This document shows, piece after piece, positions 33,894 through 43,128 of a stretch of 64,000 bases of DNA. The notes under the pieces are model-generated. The model saw nothing but the letters and a program-made list of their open reading frames with translations. It ran no database searches and was not told where the DNA came from. Each line of letters starts with the position of its first letter. Within the stretch, counting starts at the first letter, position 1. The position numbers and the translations under genes were made by a program. Source of the DNA: Psychrobacillus sp042945595 (GTDB lineage Bacteria > Bacillota > Bacilli > Bacillales_A > Planococcaceae); assembly GCF_042945595.1 (NCBI RefSeq), contig NZ_CP168493.1, positions 3,534,001 through 3,598,000 on the forward strand. Reading direction: 5' to 3'.

Positions 33894-34346
33894 TTAACTT
33901 CTCCTTTTGCTAATAAAATAAATACCCAAAATAGCAATTAACAAAGTTATTAGTGTCCACAAAATAATAGTAGCAGAACTTGTTTGCAGAATGTCGTATA
34001 TATTCCTAGCGTATTCTCCATCCCTTGTTGCTTTAATATATTTTCCCTTTTCATCCTTTATTGCAATAGCCTCATCTGTATTCAATCCAACTATTGAATA
34101 ATACCTAGTTCCTTTCGGATAGACATTGGAAAAGTTACCAGAATAAGTCCCCTCCCTACCCGAATACCTGGTCACATGTCCGATTTCTTTTTCTACCTCA
34201 TTTACAATTTCATCCGTTATGACATATACATATCCATCCCAAACGGCAAATGCATACGCCCAATCTGCTAGTGTTTTAGCTGGAAAAAAAATCGAAGCAC
34301 ACAACGTAAAAATGATTGCATAAGAAATTAAGGACTTATCTTTCAT
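33894..34346 (-). CDS. Hypothetical exported membrane protein
   Basis: A 150-residue protein with an N-terminal signal peptide (about 1-27, ending TLADW) and one C-terminal membrane helix (about 124-145) followed by KRRS. The extracellular part has no recognised domain. Function unknown. Its ATG follows GGGT; a nearby second ATG is possible. Confidence 0.55.
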   Translation of the reverse strand: MKDKSLISYAIIFTLCASIFFPAKTLADWAYAFAVWDGYVYVITDEIVNEVEKEIGHVTRYSGREGTYSGNFSNVYPKGTRYYSIVGLNTDEAIAIKDEKGKYIKATRDGEYARNIYDILQTSSATIILWTLITLLIAILGIYFISKRRS

Positions 34347-34572
34347 TCCATACCCACCCTTTTATGGTATTGGACGTTCTATATTGGTTCCAGTTCCACT
34401 TTTTACTTATATTAGTTGAAATGTTATGATGATTACAAATAACATACATTTTTCTCCCATAAAACCTCTAATTTTTTCTACTAACTCCTGAGATTTTCTG
34501 AATCCAGGGATTTTCTGAGATACCTTGCAGATTTTCTAAGATACTCCTTTTCCAACTAAATCAAAGACGCAT

Positions 34573-34622
34573 AAAAAAAGGCTGTCTCTCAGTAGAATAT
34601 CTACTGATCAGACAACCTTTTT
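34573..34622. terminator. Terminator after yebC
   Basis: AAAAAAAGG...CAGTAGA pairs with TCTACTG...CCTTTTTT across 34573-34622 with one internal bulge. T-runs face both ways. The gap 34347-34572 otherwise holds only three loose repeats of GATTTTCT. Confidence 0.8.
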
Positions 34623-34628
34623 TCTCTA

Positions 34629-35348
34629 TTATTCTCCTAAATCTACGTTGTGATAGACTTGTTGAACGTCTTCTAAATCTTCAATTGCGTCAATCATTTT
34701 CTCAAATTGCGCTTGAGCATCCGTATCTAATGCGATGTCATTTTGAGCAAGCATTGTCAGCTCAGCTACTGTAAAATCTGTTACGCCAGCCGAACGTAAT
34801 GCCTCTTGTACTGCATGGAATTGATCTGGATCAGCGTAAACGATGACGGAATCTTCTTCTTCCAAAATGTCACGAGCATCTACGTCCGCTTCCATCAATA
34901 TTTCTAATACATCGTCCGCTGTTTTTCCTTCAAGGCCAATAACAGCAGTCGCATCGAACATATAAGCAACTGAACCACTGACACCCATATTACCGCCATT
35001 TTTACCAAAAGCAGCACGCACATCCGATGCAGTACGGTTTACGTTATTTGTTAACGCATCCACGATTACCATAGAACCACTTGGACCGAAACCTTCATAA
35101 CGAAGCTCGTCATAACTTTCTTCCGATCCGCCTTTTGCTTTTTCAATTGCTTTATCAATAATATGCTTAGGCACACTGTATGTTTTTGCACGTTCCAATA
35201 CTACTTTCAATGCTTGGTTTGAAGTAGGATCTGGTTCACCTTGTCTTGCAGCTACATATATTTCACGTCCAAATTTCGCGTATATACGGCTAGTATTTGC
35301 GTCTTTGGAAGCTTTCTTTTCTTTAATATTATTCCACTTACGACCCAT
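34629..35348 (-). CDS. yeeI: YebC/PmpR-family protein (YeeI type)
   Basis: A 239-residue protein with the family N-terminus GRKWNNIKEKKASKDANTSR, ending in the usual acidic domain III. YebC proteins were annotated as transcription regulators; recent work on the YebC type II group shows they help ribosomes through proline stretches. This protein's KWNNIK form (not HSKWANIK) is the YeeI-like branch. It is monocistronic with its own terminator. Confidence 0.92.
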   Translation of the reverse strand: MGRKWNNIKEKKASKDANTSRIYAKFGREIYVAARQGEPDPTSNQALKVVLERAKTYSVPKHIIDKAIEKAKGGSEESYDELRYEGFGPSGSMVIVDALTNNVNRTASDVRAAFGKNGGNMGVSGSVAYMFDATAVIGLEGKTADDVLEILMEADVDARDILEEEDSVIVYADPDQFHAVQEALRSAGVTDFTVAELTMLAQNDIALDTDAQAQFEKMIDAIEDLEDVQQVYHNVDLGE

Positions 35349-35458
35349 AAAGTCCCACTCTCTTTCGATTAAAGATTCTACTTTAAATTTCTACTGTGTT
35401 ATTATACATTAATTTCATATTAACTAGCAAAGCTAAATACATTAACTTCCATATATTA

Positions 35459-35887
35459 TCAATTATCTGGATATAAATTTTGTAAAAAAGTAATAGATTG
35501 TGTAATCATCTCTTTCAAAACATCTACTTTGATATCATCTACTTTATTAATATATACACATGATTTCCCTGTAGTATACTTCCCAAATCGCTTTAAGCTT
35601 TCTTCACGAGCAGTATCACCTGTTGCAAAATAAAGACTAATCTTTGCTTTTCTTGGAGAGAAACCAACAAGTGGTGCATCCCCTTCGTGTCCAGTCGCAT
35701 ATTTATAATGATACGTCCCGAAACCAATAATACTTGGACCCCACATTTTCGCTTCATAACCTGATGTTTCTTCAAAAATCTCTAAAAGTTTGTAAGCATC
35801 TTCTCGTTTCTTCGGACTGTCCACTTTTTCGATAAACTCTACAACATCATGATATGTTTCTTTCGTCTTTTGCTCATATTTAGCCAT
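35459..35887 (-). CDS. DUF1801 family protein
   Basis: A 142-residue protein with the DUF1801 pattern MWGPSIIGFG (near residue 48), VGFSPRKAKISLYF, and GKYTTGKSCVYI. The fold is alpha/beta and no reaction is known. An AGGAGG-like AAGGAGGTC precedes the ATG. It is monocistronic. Confidence 0.8.
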   Translation of the reverse strand: MAKYEQKTKETYHDVVEFIEKVDSPKKREDAYKLLEIFEETSGYEAKMWGPSIIGFGTYHYKYATGHEGDAPLVGFSPRKAKISLYFATGDTAREESLKRFGKYTTGKSCVYINKVDDIKVDVLKEMITQSITFLQNLYPDN

Positions 35888-35983
35888 ACATTGACCTCCT
35901 TAAGAATTTTGTTTTGTAATAGCCTCTTATAATCTTCTAGAAGTGTCCTGTAATTCCTCTATTTATCTGTGATGGTTGATGAC

Positions 35984-36020
35984 AAAAAGGAGCATTCCAT
36001 TTTTATGAATGCCCCTTCTT
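35984..36020 (-). terminator. Terminator of the marR-SRPBCC-GNAT unit
   Basis: AAGGAGCATTC pairs with GAATGCCCCTT (one mismatch) around CATTTTTAT, with A-rich sequence at 35984-35988 giving a T-run on the minus strand. Confidence 0.7.
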
Positions 36021-36024
36021 TCAG

Positions 36025-36480
36025 CTATAATTCTTTCTCCATAACAATCTTATGTGTACCTTTTTCACTCGTAAATGTTTTTATTACATCAAACCCATGC
36101 TTAATATTTAATAGAAGCATTTCACGTCTTTTATTTCTAGAAATTGTACGAACCTTCGTGTAGCCAAGTGACTTAATAAGCTTATGCTGTCGTCGCATAA
36201 GTTCTGAAGCAATTCCTTTTCCACGATAATCAGAATGTACTCCTCCGAGCCAGCTATAAAAAGTGTCCTTTGCAAATTCGTACCCAATTTTAAAACCTAC
36301 AACTCTATTCCCATCCAATACTACAAAGATCAGTACATTTTCTTTCTCTACTAACTCTTCTTCCATTAGTTTTGCACCTTCAAATACATGTTCATGGACT
36401 TCCATGATTCCAGCAAGCATTTCGAGATTCGGCGTTGTCAGGAAATATAGGAACTCCAAGTGGCTATCCCGATTCAACAT
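36025..36480 (-). CDS. GNAT-family N-acetyltransferase
   Basis: A 151-residue acetyltransferase. Motif A VHSDYRGKGIASELMRRQ near residues 80-97 contains the acetyl-CoA loop. The C-terminus NIKHGFDVIKTF is typical. The acceptor is unknown. It overlaps the SRPBCC gene by 7 bp as the last gene of a MarR-led operon. Confidence 0.82.
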   Translation of the reverse strand: MLNRDSHLEFLYFLTTPNLEMLAGIMEVHEHVFEGAKLMEEELVEKENVLIFVVLDGNRVVGFKIGYEFAKDTFYSWLGGVHSDYRGKGIASELMRRQHKLIKSLGYTKVRTISRNKRREMLLLNIKHGFDVIKTFTSEKGTHKIVMEKEL

Positions 36481-36935
36481 CTTTCACCCATCTCTGCAAT
36501 CTTTTTTAACTCATTTGCTCTAGTAACAATAAAGTTTTTCATGTATTTTTCTAAAAACAATTTATCCGCTATTTTTCCAACTAAACCAAAAGGAGATTTA
36601 TACTCAAATGTATCCTTCATCAAAGTTCCAGTTCCAAGTTCTTCAAATTCATGCGTATGCGTAAATGAATGAAAAGCACCTCTCACCATAACGTCCACAA
36701 ACTTATAAGGCCCATTCATTTCTATAATCTTAGCTGTCAATCTCTGCTTAACACAAAAGTGAGTTGCTTCCCACGTGATACTTTCCCCACAATTCAAAAG
36801 ACCCTTAGTTACCCCAGCGACCGTTTTTTCATTCGTGTTCCTAGTAGTTTTCGTATGAATCTCCACATCTCTAGCAAAATCAAAACACTTATTAATGGGA
36901 GCCTCCATATATGTAGTATGTTTTATAACAGGCAT
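36474..36935 (-). CDS. SRPBCC-fold (START-like) protein
   Basis: A 153-residue helix-grip protein resembling the polyketide cyclase/dehydrase group: the N-terminus EAPINKCFDFARDVEIH, then the beta-strand with ITWEATHF, and a long C-terminal helix. These bind hydrophobic ligands; the ligand is unknown. It follows marR by 15 bp and overlaps the GNAT gene. Confidence 0.75.
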   Translation of the reverse strand: MPVIKHTTYMEAPINKCFDFARDVEIHTKTTRNTNEKTVAGVTKGLLNCGESITWEATHFCVKQRLTAKIIEMNGPYKFVDVMVRGAFHSFTHTHEFEELGTGTLMKDTFEYKSPFGLVGKIADKLFLEKYMKNFIVTRANELKKIAEMGERC

Positions 36936-36950
36936 ATGAACACCTACCTC

Positions 36951-37382
36951 TTACTTTTCCTTGTCACCCAAATTTTGAAGTATCTTTTCATATAAGGTTA
37001 GTAGCTGTTTAAGTTCTTCCTCACTTAATGCACTAAATAATTCAATGTGAAGCTCTTCTCCTTTTACTATCGCCTCTTGTAGTAACTCTTCTCCTTTTGG
37101 GGTAATTTTAAGCAAAACATTACGGCGATCCTCTTCATTGTATATTCTTTCTACATATTTTTCTTTTACCAGTTTTGTAGAAATGTTCGTGATAGCTCCC
37201 GGCGTGTATCCTAAACTTGATGCCAACACCGTGGATTTCTGTAGTCCATTTTTATTGAGCTCCGATAAAACGAGTATTGGGGACAATCCGATACTTTTGT
37301 TAAACGATTTCGTAAATCTAACTATTGTTTCATTCGATAAGGTTTCGAACTTTCGTATCACTTTAAAAATATCTTCTTCCAA
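36951..37382 (-). CDS. MarR-family transcriptional regulator
   Basis: A 143-residue winged-helix repressor. The recognition region LASSLGYTPGAITNISTKLV and wing RIYNEEDRRNVLLKITPKG are characteristic. The frame opens at TTG 37397, but that codon is part of the GGAGGAG ribosome site; TTG 37382 stands 6 nt after it and is the likely start. It probably regulates its own SRPBCC-GNAT operon. Confidence 0.85.
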   Translation of the reverse strand: MEEDIFKVIRKFETLSNETIVRFTKSFNKSIGLSPILVLSELNKNGLQKSTVLASSLGYTPGAITNISTKLVKEKYVERIYNEEDRRNVLLKITPKGEELLQEAIVKGEELHIELFSALSEEELKQLLTLYEKILQNLGDKEK

Positions 37383-37448
37383 TGCAAACTCCTCCAAAAT
37401 ATAAACGTCATTACAGTTATTTTAGCTTACTTTTTAAAGAATTGGCTT

Positions 37449-39044
37449 TTATTTTTTATAATAAGCACGGGACACGAGTAATCCAACCGTTCCAAGAACG
37501 ATAAATAGCAATGCTTTAACAGGTACTGAAACAAATGGTATGTCTAACAAAATAATTTTGGCTAAAGTAAAAAACAATATACCAACTCCGACATACTTTC
37601 CTTGTTGCAACGAATACCGGCGACTTAATAACATATATAAAATAGCTACAGCAATCCATAAAGAACTAGTAAATACACGCTCCATATTACTTCCGGAATC
37701 TACTGCAATAATACTAGCAATCATCTGTAAAAAGTATAATAATAAAATGCCGAAATATGGAATACCAATATTCAAAACAATATACTTTTTCTGTTTGCTA
37801 ATATCTGCAAGCAAATAAATTCCATAGCCAGTTATAACTATAAAAACTATCCAATGCAACATTTCCCATGAAACCCATGTAGTAATGGGACTGTATAATG
37901 CATAGTAAAATGCGATGAAATAAGTAATACCACAAAGAATCGCATGTAAAATATGCTTGAAATTTTTATATACCAGTAAATAAATAACACTCAAACCGAT
38001 TATTCCTTCAAAGAATAAATCATCTATTAGTAACTGCATAAGTATTAACAAAGCAATTGAAACATTCGCAATAAAAATGGGCGTACGAATCAAGTCATTC
38101 TTATACATATACAGTAAAACTCCATACACAAGTGCAATGACCACTAATAAAAAGGATGCTTCATTTTCTGTGAAAACAATCCGAACCCACATTGCAGTGA
38201 AAAGCATAACTGAAAAAAGTGTATAAGCCTGATCCTTTAACATTCGTTTTGTCTTCATGAAGCCAATCAATAAGGCTCCATGCTGTAGCAAAATCGGAAG
38301 TACAGCAATCCATTTAAATGCTTCAGGTATATTAGTAAAAATAAAAAATACTACTATAGCTATTTGTAAGAAAATAGCAGAGATATAATATAAAAATTTA
38401 TAACTATATCGGAGTGCTATCCACAAGAAAAGTATAAAAAGGAGGGATTCATAAAATGAAAACAACGGAATGTTTGGCGAAGTGCTTTTAATCAAAAATG
38501 GGACAATCACTCCTCCAACAGTAGAAACAATTCCTATTCCTTGTGATTTGTATTTATATGTTAGAAATAAACCTAATGAAATCCAAATTACATTTAAAAC
38601 AAGAGATATTTCAGGACCAGTCATCGCATAAAGTTGATGCATGGCAAAAGTGGTTAACATGAAAATAGGAATTGCCCCACCTAAAAGCATTTGTCCTAAA
38701 ATTATTCGCATTTGTTTTAATTGCCATATACCTAATCCGATTAATATAAAACCAACGACATATCCAAGTATAACCTTTACTTGAGCATTTAAAATACCGT
38801 AATCAGAGGCTGCCTTGAATGCCCAAAGGATACCTACAATAAAAACAATTATAAATAAAGGTGGCAGGATTTTCTGAAATATAAGAGCATCCCATTCAAT
38901 TGTTGTTTTTTCTTGTTGTTTTGCATGAACAGTAGGATTTAGAGGTGGAACCATAGATTGCTTCATATATAATTGTTCTTCTAAAAAACGAACACGCTCT
39001 TCCAAGTGCGCTACTCTTTTTTCTAGAACTTCATTCTCTCCCAT
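37449..39044 (-). CDS. DUF2339 polytopic membrane protein
   Basis: A 531-residue protein with an N-terminal coiled coil (ENEVLEKRVAHLEERVRFLE, residues 3-22) and about 15-16 membrane helices from residue 58 on. DUF2339 proteins are large bacterial membrane proteins of unknown function. Gly/Ala-rich segments such as ILGQMLLGGAIPIF near residue 113 are typical of the family. It is monocistronic; GGAGGG precedes the ATG. Confidence 0.8.
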   Translation of the reverse strand: MGENEVLEKRVAHLEERVRFLEEQLYMKQSMVPPLNPTVHAKQQEKTTIEWDALIFQKILPPLFIIVFIVGILWAFKAASDYGILNAQVKVILGYVVGFILIGLGIWQLKQMRIILGQMLLGGAIPIFMLTTFAMHQLYAMTGPEISLVLNVIWISLGLFLTYKYKSQGIGIVSTVGGVIVPFLIKSTSPNIPLFSFYESLLFILFLWIALRYSYKFLYYISAIFLQIAIVVFFIFTNIPEAFKWIAVLPILLQHGALLIGFMKTKRMLKDQAYTLFSVMLFTAMWVRIVFTENEASFLLVVIALVYGVLLYMYKNDLIRTPIFIANVSIALLILMQLLIDDLFFEGIIGLSVIYLLVYKNFKHILHAILCGITYFIAFYYALYSPITTWVSWEMLHWIVFIVITGYGIYLLADISKQKKYIVLNIGIPYFGILLLYFLQMIASIIAVDSGSNMERVFTSSLWIAVAILYMLLSRRYSLQQGKYVGVGILFFTLAKIILLDIPFVSVPVKALLFIVLGTVGLLVSRAYYKK

Positions 39045-39229
39045 TTAAACCCTCCTTCTGAATAGCTTCTACTCATACTATTAGACAAATGATGAAAATA
39101 TCCTTTATTTATCATCTTCGTTCTTTTTTAATCGAGGGTAAAAAATATCCGTACACTCATTTTAATCACTCTTTACGATCAATTATTGTTATACTTTTAC
39201 TAATTAAGAAGATACGAGGAGAGTTATAC

Positions 39230-39616
39230 ATGAGAAACCGAGGAGCCACTGTCATTATTGAAAATGGACGTGTAGCGCTTATCAAAAGAACAAAACCACA
39301 TATGACCTATTATGTATTTCCAGGTGGAGGCATAGAAAGAGGCGAAACTCCAGAACAAGCAGCTATTCGAGAAACGTACGAAGAACTAGGTGTTAACATA
39401 CGAATTCAACGCCTACTTAAAGTACTAAAACAAAATGGAACACAGCACTTTTTCTTAGCGGATATTGTAGGTGGTAATTTTGGCGAAGGAACAGGAGAAG
39501 AATACACACACACTTCTATTGAACGCGGAACTTACGAACCAGTATGGATGGACCTCGATGACCTTCCTTCATTTGAGGTTCGCCCTCGAGAAATCGTGGA
39601 TATAATTCTCTCTTAA
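39230..39616 (+). CDS. Nudix hydrolase
   Basis: A 128-residue Nudix protein with box GGGIERGETPEQAAIRETYE near residues 36-55, then ELGV. The frame is open from 39089, but ATG 39230 follows GAGGAGAG and gives a standard domain (RGATVIIENGRVALIKR at the N-terminus). It is divergent from the DUF2339 gene. Substrate unknown. Confidence 0.85.
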   Translation: MRNRGATVIIENGRVALIKRTKPHMTYYVFPGGGIERGETPEQAAIRETYEELGVNIRIQRLLKVLKQNGTQHFFLADIVGGNFGEGTGEEYTHTSIERGTYEPVWMDLDDLPSFEVRPREIVDIILS

Positions 39617-39750
39617 TCAAAATTCACTTGTTGTTTTTAAGTTTAGATTTTCAGTCTTGGTTTGAAGTTAGTTTAACAGTCCAAAGTTAGCACAAAATGA
39701 CAGGATTCATCGTTTAGAATATCTTATGATACATGCAAGGAGTGAAGGCC

Positions 39751-40614
39751 ATGGGATGGGTGGAGTCGATTCAAAAAGCAATTAACTATATGGAAGACCA
39801 TTTACTAGATGAATTGAAAATGGAACAAATCGCGAAAGAAGCAAATTCTTCGGTATTCCATTTTCAACGAACGTTTGCGATTTTAACGAATATATCCGTA
39901 GCAGATTATATTCGACAAAGACGACTAACATTAGCCGCACAGGAATTAATGAATACAGATAACAAAATAATCGATCTCTCCTATAAATATGGCTACGATA
40001 CTCCCGAAGCTTTTACAAAAGCCTTTCGCAAACAACATAGCATCACGCCTAGTGAAGCACGAAAGAAACTAGGTAAATTAAAATCATACAACCGCCTGGT
40101 AATCCAGGTGAGCTTGAGAGGAGCCGAACCGATGAAGTACAAAATTGTAGAGAAAGAAAGTTTTCAAGTAGTTGGAGTAAAAAGAACGTACAATTGTAAA
40201 AACGGAGAAAACTTTCAAGGAATCCCAGTATTCTGGGATGAAGTAAATGCAGATGGTACAGATAACTTACTGTTCCAATTAAACAATGGGACAGTAGAGG
40301 GTGTGCTAGGAGTTTGTGTTGCAGACAAGGCTTATCAAGAGAACAGCTTGATTGATTATTGGATTGCAACTGCACATGAAGGTGATGTACCGGAAAACTT
40401 TTCAGGGACGGAAATTCCAGCATCGAAATGGGTTGTTTTTGAAGTGCATGGCCCAATGCCGACTGCTATGCAAAACACTTGGAAACAAATATTTTCAGAA
40501 TGGTTTCCATCTAACCCTTACGAGCATGCAGGTACGCCCGAGTTAGAAGTGTATTCCGATGGGAATGCGTCAAGTCCAGATTATTATTCAGAAATTTGGA
40601 TTCCGGTAAAATAA
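39751..40614 (+). CDS. AraC-family regulator with GyrI-like effector domain
   Basis: A 287-residue activator. Two AraC helix-turn-helices (residues about 8-105; QIAKEANSSVFHFQRTF and IIDLSYKYGYDTPEAFTKAFRK) precede a GyrI-like/SOUL-fold ligand domain (about 127-287). BltR/Rob-type proteins of this layout respond to drugs or cationic compounds. AAGGAG lies 8 nt before ATG 39751; the frame's earlier start is unsupported. Confidence 0.88.
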   Translation: MGWVESIQKAINYMEDHLLDELKMEQIAKEANSSVFHFQRTFAILTNISVADYIRQRRLTLAAQELMNTDNKIIDLSYKYGYDTPEAFTKAFRKQHSITPSEARKKLGKLKSYNRLVIQVSLRGAEPMKYKIVEKESFQVVGVKRTYNCKNGENFQGIPVFWDEVNADGTDNLLFQLNNGTVEGVLGVCVADKAYQENSLIDYWIATAHEGDVPENFSGTEIPASKWVVFEVHGPMPTAMQNTWKQIFSEWFPSNPYEHAGTPELEVYSDGNASSPDYYSEIWIPVK

Positions 40615-40615
40615 T

Positions 40616-40667
40616 AAAAAAGTATCACCCTGAGTAGTAAAAACTACTCCTTGGGTGATACTTTTTT
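40616..40667. terminator. Bidirectional terminator after the AraC gene
   Basis: AAAAAGTATCACCC...AGTAGT pairs with ACTACT...GGGTGATACTTTTT. T-runs occur on both strands. Confidence 0.88.
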
Positions 40668-40751
40668 ACAGCAAAGTCTATTCCAGTTCGTTTATCATCC
40701 GATATTTCTGTTTCATCATCCGATTTTCAACGCTGATCATCCGATTCTCCA

Positions 40752-41147
40752 TTAATTAGCTAGATTCAACTGCCATGATACCCCAAACTTATCTTGCACC
40801 CAACCAAATTTCTTACTAAATGGATACTTGTCAATTGGCATTAATGACTGCCCACCCTCTAATAGCTTGGCATAAGCTTCATCAATTTCTTCTTCCGAAT
40901 CACACTCAACAAATAAAGATAAAGAAGGTGTGAATGTGAACGCATGTTGAACAAAACTATCTGTACACAAAAACTCTTGCCCATTAATAGAGAATGCGGC
41001 TTGTGATACTTCTCCTTCTTTTCCAGGTCCACCTGCACCGAAGCGAGCAAGACGAATTATTTCTGAATCCTTGAAAACTGATGTGTAAAAGTTGATCGCT
41101 GCTTCTGCTTGTCCTTCGAACATTAGAAATGGTGTGATTTTAGTCAT
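40752..41147 (-). CDS. VOC-superfamily protein (PhnB/glyoxalase-like)
   Basis: A 131-residue protein with two beta-alpha-beta-beta-beta modules. KITPFLMFEGQAEAAINFYTS at the start and WVQDKFGVSWQLN at the end are the PhnB-type hallmarks. The usual reaction cannot be deduced; many members are small-molecule binders. GTG 41165 overlaps the GAGGG site, so ATG 41147 is preferred although the spacing is long (11 nt). Confidence 0.8.
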   Translation of the reverse strand: MTKITPFLMFEGQAEAAINFYTSVFKDSEIIRLARFGAGGPGKEGEVSQAAFSINGQEFLCTDSFVQHAFTFTPSLSLFVECDSEEEIDEAYAKLLEGGQSLMPIDKYPFSKKFGWVQDKFGVSWQLNLAN

Positions 41148-41240
41148 AGTATTAGAATCCCTCACTTTTTATTTAATTTTAACATAATTTTATTTCTATG
41201 GAGAAATGAAAATTCCCTGTTTTTATGTTACTGTTTTGAT

Positions 41241-41714
41241 ATGAAAAAAATAATTCCTCTAGTCATTTTACTTATCATCGTGTTCATTGCATCTGGACAA
41301 ACATCTGAACAACAACCACTTATCCCTTTATTAGAAAAGTGGTTGCCTAATAAACCACTAGAATCCTATCTTTCCGTTCTACACATTCCATATTGGGGCA
41401 TTCTAGTTTCTATAGAGGAACGTGGTTACTATTCCTTTATCGAATTTTTAATTCGAAAAGGTACGCATTTTTTGTATTTTGGAATGATTGCTCTCGCCGT
41501 TTATGCTGCTTTACCGAAATTCAAATATCGGATCCTTACTGCAGCAATTCTGACAATGTTCTTTGCCACTTTCGATGAATTTCACCAGTCATTAACAAGC
41601 GGACGTACAGCTACTGCTCAGGACGTTATGCTCGATACAGTTGGTGCCATTAGTGCACTTCTATTATGGAAATTTATTAAAATAATAAAACAAAGGAGAT
41701 TCGCAAAGGAGTAA
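41241..41714 (+). CDS. VanZ-family membrane protein
   Basis: A 157-residue protein with four likely membrane helices and VanZ family motifs: FLIRKGTHFLYFGMIA near residues 74-89 and DEFHQSLTSGRTATAQDVMLDT near 112-133. VanZ relatives can reduce teicoplanin susceptibility, but most are uncharacterised. The ribosome site is poor. It is monocistronic and divergent from the VOC gene. Confidence 0.85.
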   Translation: MKKIIPLVILLIIVFIASGQTSEQQPLIPLLEKWLPNKPLESYLSVLHIPYWGILVSIEERGYYSFIEFLIRKGTHFLYFGMIALAVYAALPKFKYRILTAAILTMFFATFDEFHQSLTSGRTATAQDVMLDTVGAISALLLWKFIKIIKQRRFAKE

Positions 41715-41824
41715 TCCTTTAGCGAGTTTTCTTCTATAGAAAGACAAGTCCAAACGTGAAAGAGTTAGAACAAGCTTCAAGTGAATGATAGGCTTAACCT
41801 TAACTTTTCTGCTTACCTTTTGGA

Positions 41825-42328
41825 TTATAAGATTAGTACCATATGATCCTCATCGTAGTATGTACCCTCCACCTTTAGTGCTTTTTCTTCTACTCCAAAA
41901 ACTTTAAATCCTAGCTGAGTGTAAAGATTCTTTGCTGCTTCATTGCTTGATACAACAGACAAATTAAGTTTTTCAATTCCCTCTATGGTTTTAGCTTTAT
42001 TTATCGCTTCCGTGACCAAGGCTTTGCCAACACCTTGCCCACGCGTCACTGGACTTACGTACATTGCAAAAATATTAGCCCGGTGTTTCAGTTTTAAAGA
42101 GCTTTCTTGAACTAAAGTAACCATCCCAACAAGCTTATGCTGATCGAATGCCCCAAATGTATAGTTTCCTTCAGTTCGTAGATTATTTTCCACACGTTCA
42201 ATTGGATTCTTTCTTTGTATTGCTTCCTCGTAACTTGAGGCAAATGCTTCCGGACTTAGCTGTAATGCTTCTAATCTTAAATCCCAATAAGCACTTGCGT
42301 CGGCCGGCGTTAATAATTTTATTTCCAT
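41825..42328 (-). CDS. GNAT-family N-acetyltransferase
   Basis: A 167-residue acetyltransferase. Motif A is AMYVSPVTRGQGVGKALVTE near residues 90-109, with SSNEAAKNLYTQLGFKVFG after it. AGAGGAG precedes the ATG. It overlaps the nucleotidyltransferase gene by 10 bp and is the third gene of a three-gene unit. Confidence 0.85.
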   Translation of the reverse strand: MEIKLLTPADASAYWDLRLEALQLSPEAFASSYEEAIQRKNPIERVENNLRTEGNYTFGAFDQHKLVGMVTLVQESSLKLKHRANIFAMYVSPVTRGQGVGKALVTEAINKAKTIEGIEKLNLSVVSSNEAAKNLYTQLGFKVFGVEEKALKVEGTYYDEDHMVLIL

Positions 42329-43128
42329 AGTTTACTCCTCTTTAAAAAGTCTTCTTTATATAATTGATGTGTATACAATATAAAATCTCTACAATCTTTT
42401 GCTCTTTTTATTTTGCTTTTATATAATGATTTCTTATTTGCATTTGATCGAATTCGTGCACCTTCATTTAAAAGTAGATGCCATCTTTCTGGCACTGATC
42501 CTAAACATAACTTAACTGCCTCATCTTTTGAGAAAATATCTTGTTGATCAAGCGAGCATATGATTCTACTAATCGTACAAGTTGTGAATTCTATCATACT
42601 ATCGAACAAAAATAGATACCTTTTTTTAGTCTTGTTGAACCAGTATTTGTTCACATTATATTCCAACGTTTTCAAGATATCATCCCAATTAGTAGGAATA
42701 TTTAGTTCTCCGATTGGCGTACCTTGCAGCGTAATTCCATGTTGCTTTAGAACCCACCATGTAATATGATTCACATCCCAATGCCCCACACTTACTTTTC
42801 CATCCGAGCAATATGGATACATCGGTTGCTCTTCATTTGTTTTGCCTACTAAACTTGCTTGCACATAAACCCCGTCCATACGATTTCCAAACTCATACTT
42901 GTTCATTTGTGAATGGATTGCTTTAATAGCCACCACTACTTGATCACTGAGTTCTCGCTTCAATAAAACAATAAAGTCGATATCACTTTTCTGTTCATTA
43001 AAAGCTCCTAAAGCAATCGATCCATAAATATAAACACCTTCCATTATATTTTCAGGTAAATGTTTATTGAGCACTTCTACAAATAGTTGTGTAAAAGTCT
43101 GAACACTCTTTGGTAGACGTTCATTCAT
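42319..43128 (-). CDS. Aminoglycoside nucleotidyltransferase-like protein (ANT/DUF4111)
   Basis: A 269-residue protein with the nucleotidyltransferase motif YGSIALGAFNEQKSDIDFIV near residues 34-53 (GS plus D-x-D) and a C-terminal helical DUF4111 domain. The layout is that of AadA/ANT(9)-type enzymes that adenylylate streptomycin or spectinomycin, but many chromosomal relatives have no known drug substrate, so resistance is only a possibility. It overlaps the RimJ-like gene by 8 bp. Confidence 0.75.
   Translation of the reverse strand: MNERLPKSVQTFTQLFVEVLNKHLPENIMEGVYIYGSIALGAFNEQKSDIDFIVLLKRELSDQVVVAIKAIHSQMNKYEFGNRMDGVYVQASLVGKTNEEQPMYPYCSDGKVSVGHWDVNHITWWVLKQHGITLQGTPIGELNIPTNWDDILKTLEYNVNKYWFNKTKKRYLFLFDSMIEFTTCTISRIICSLDQQDIFSKDEAVKLCLGSVPERWHLLLNEGARIRSNANKKSLYKSKIKRAKDCRDFILYTHQLYKEDFLKRSKLWK

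Noticed and set aside
34441..34572. Three loose GATTTTCT repeats in the gap before the yebC terminator
   Set aside because: Too short, and spacing is irregular (about 20 nt). Not a CRISPR array and not evidently functional.
42319..43128. Calling the nucleotidyltransferase a proven aminoglycoside-resistance gene
   Set aside because: The fold fits, but chromosomal relatives often have no resistance activity. Only an ANT-like call is justified.
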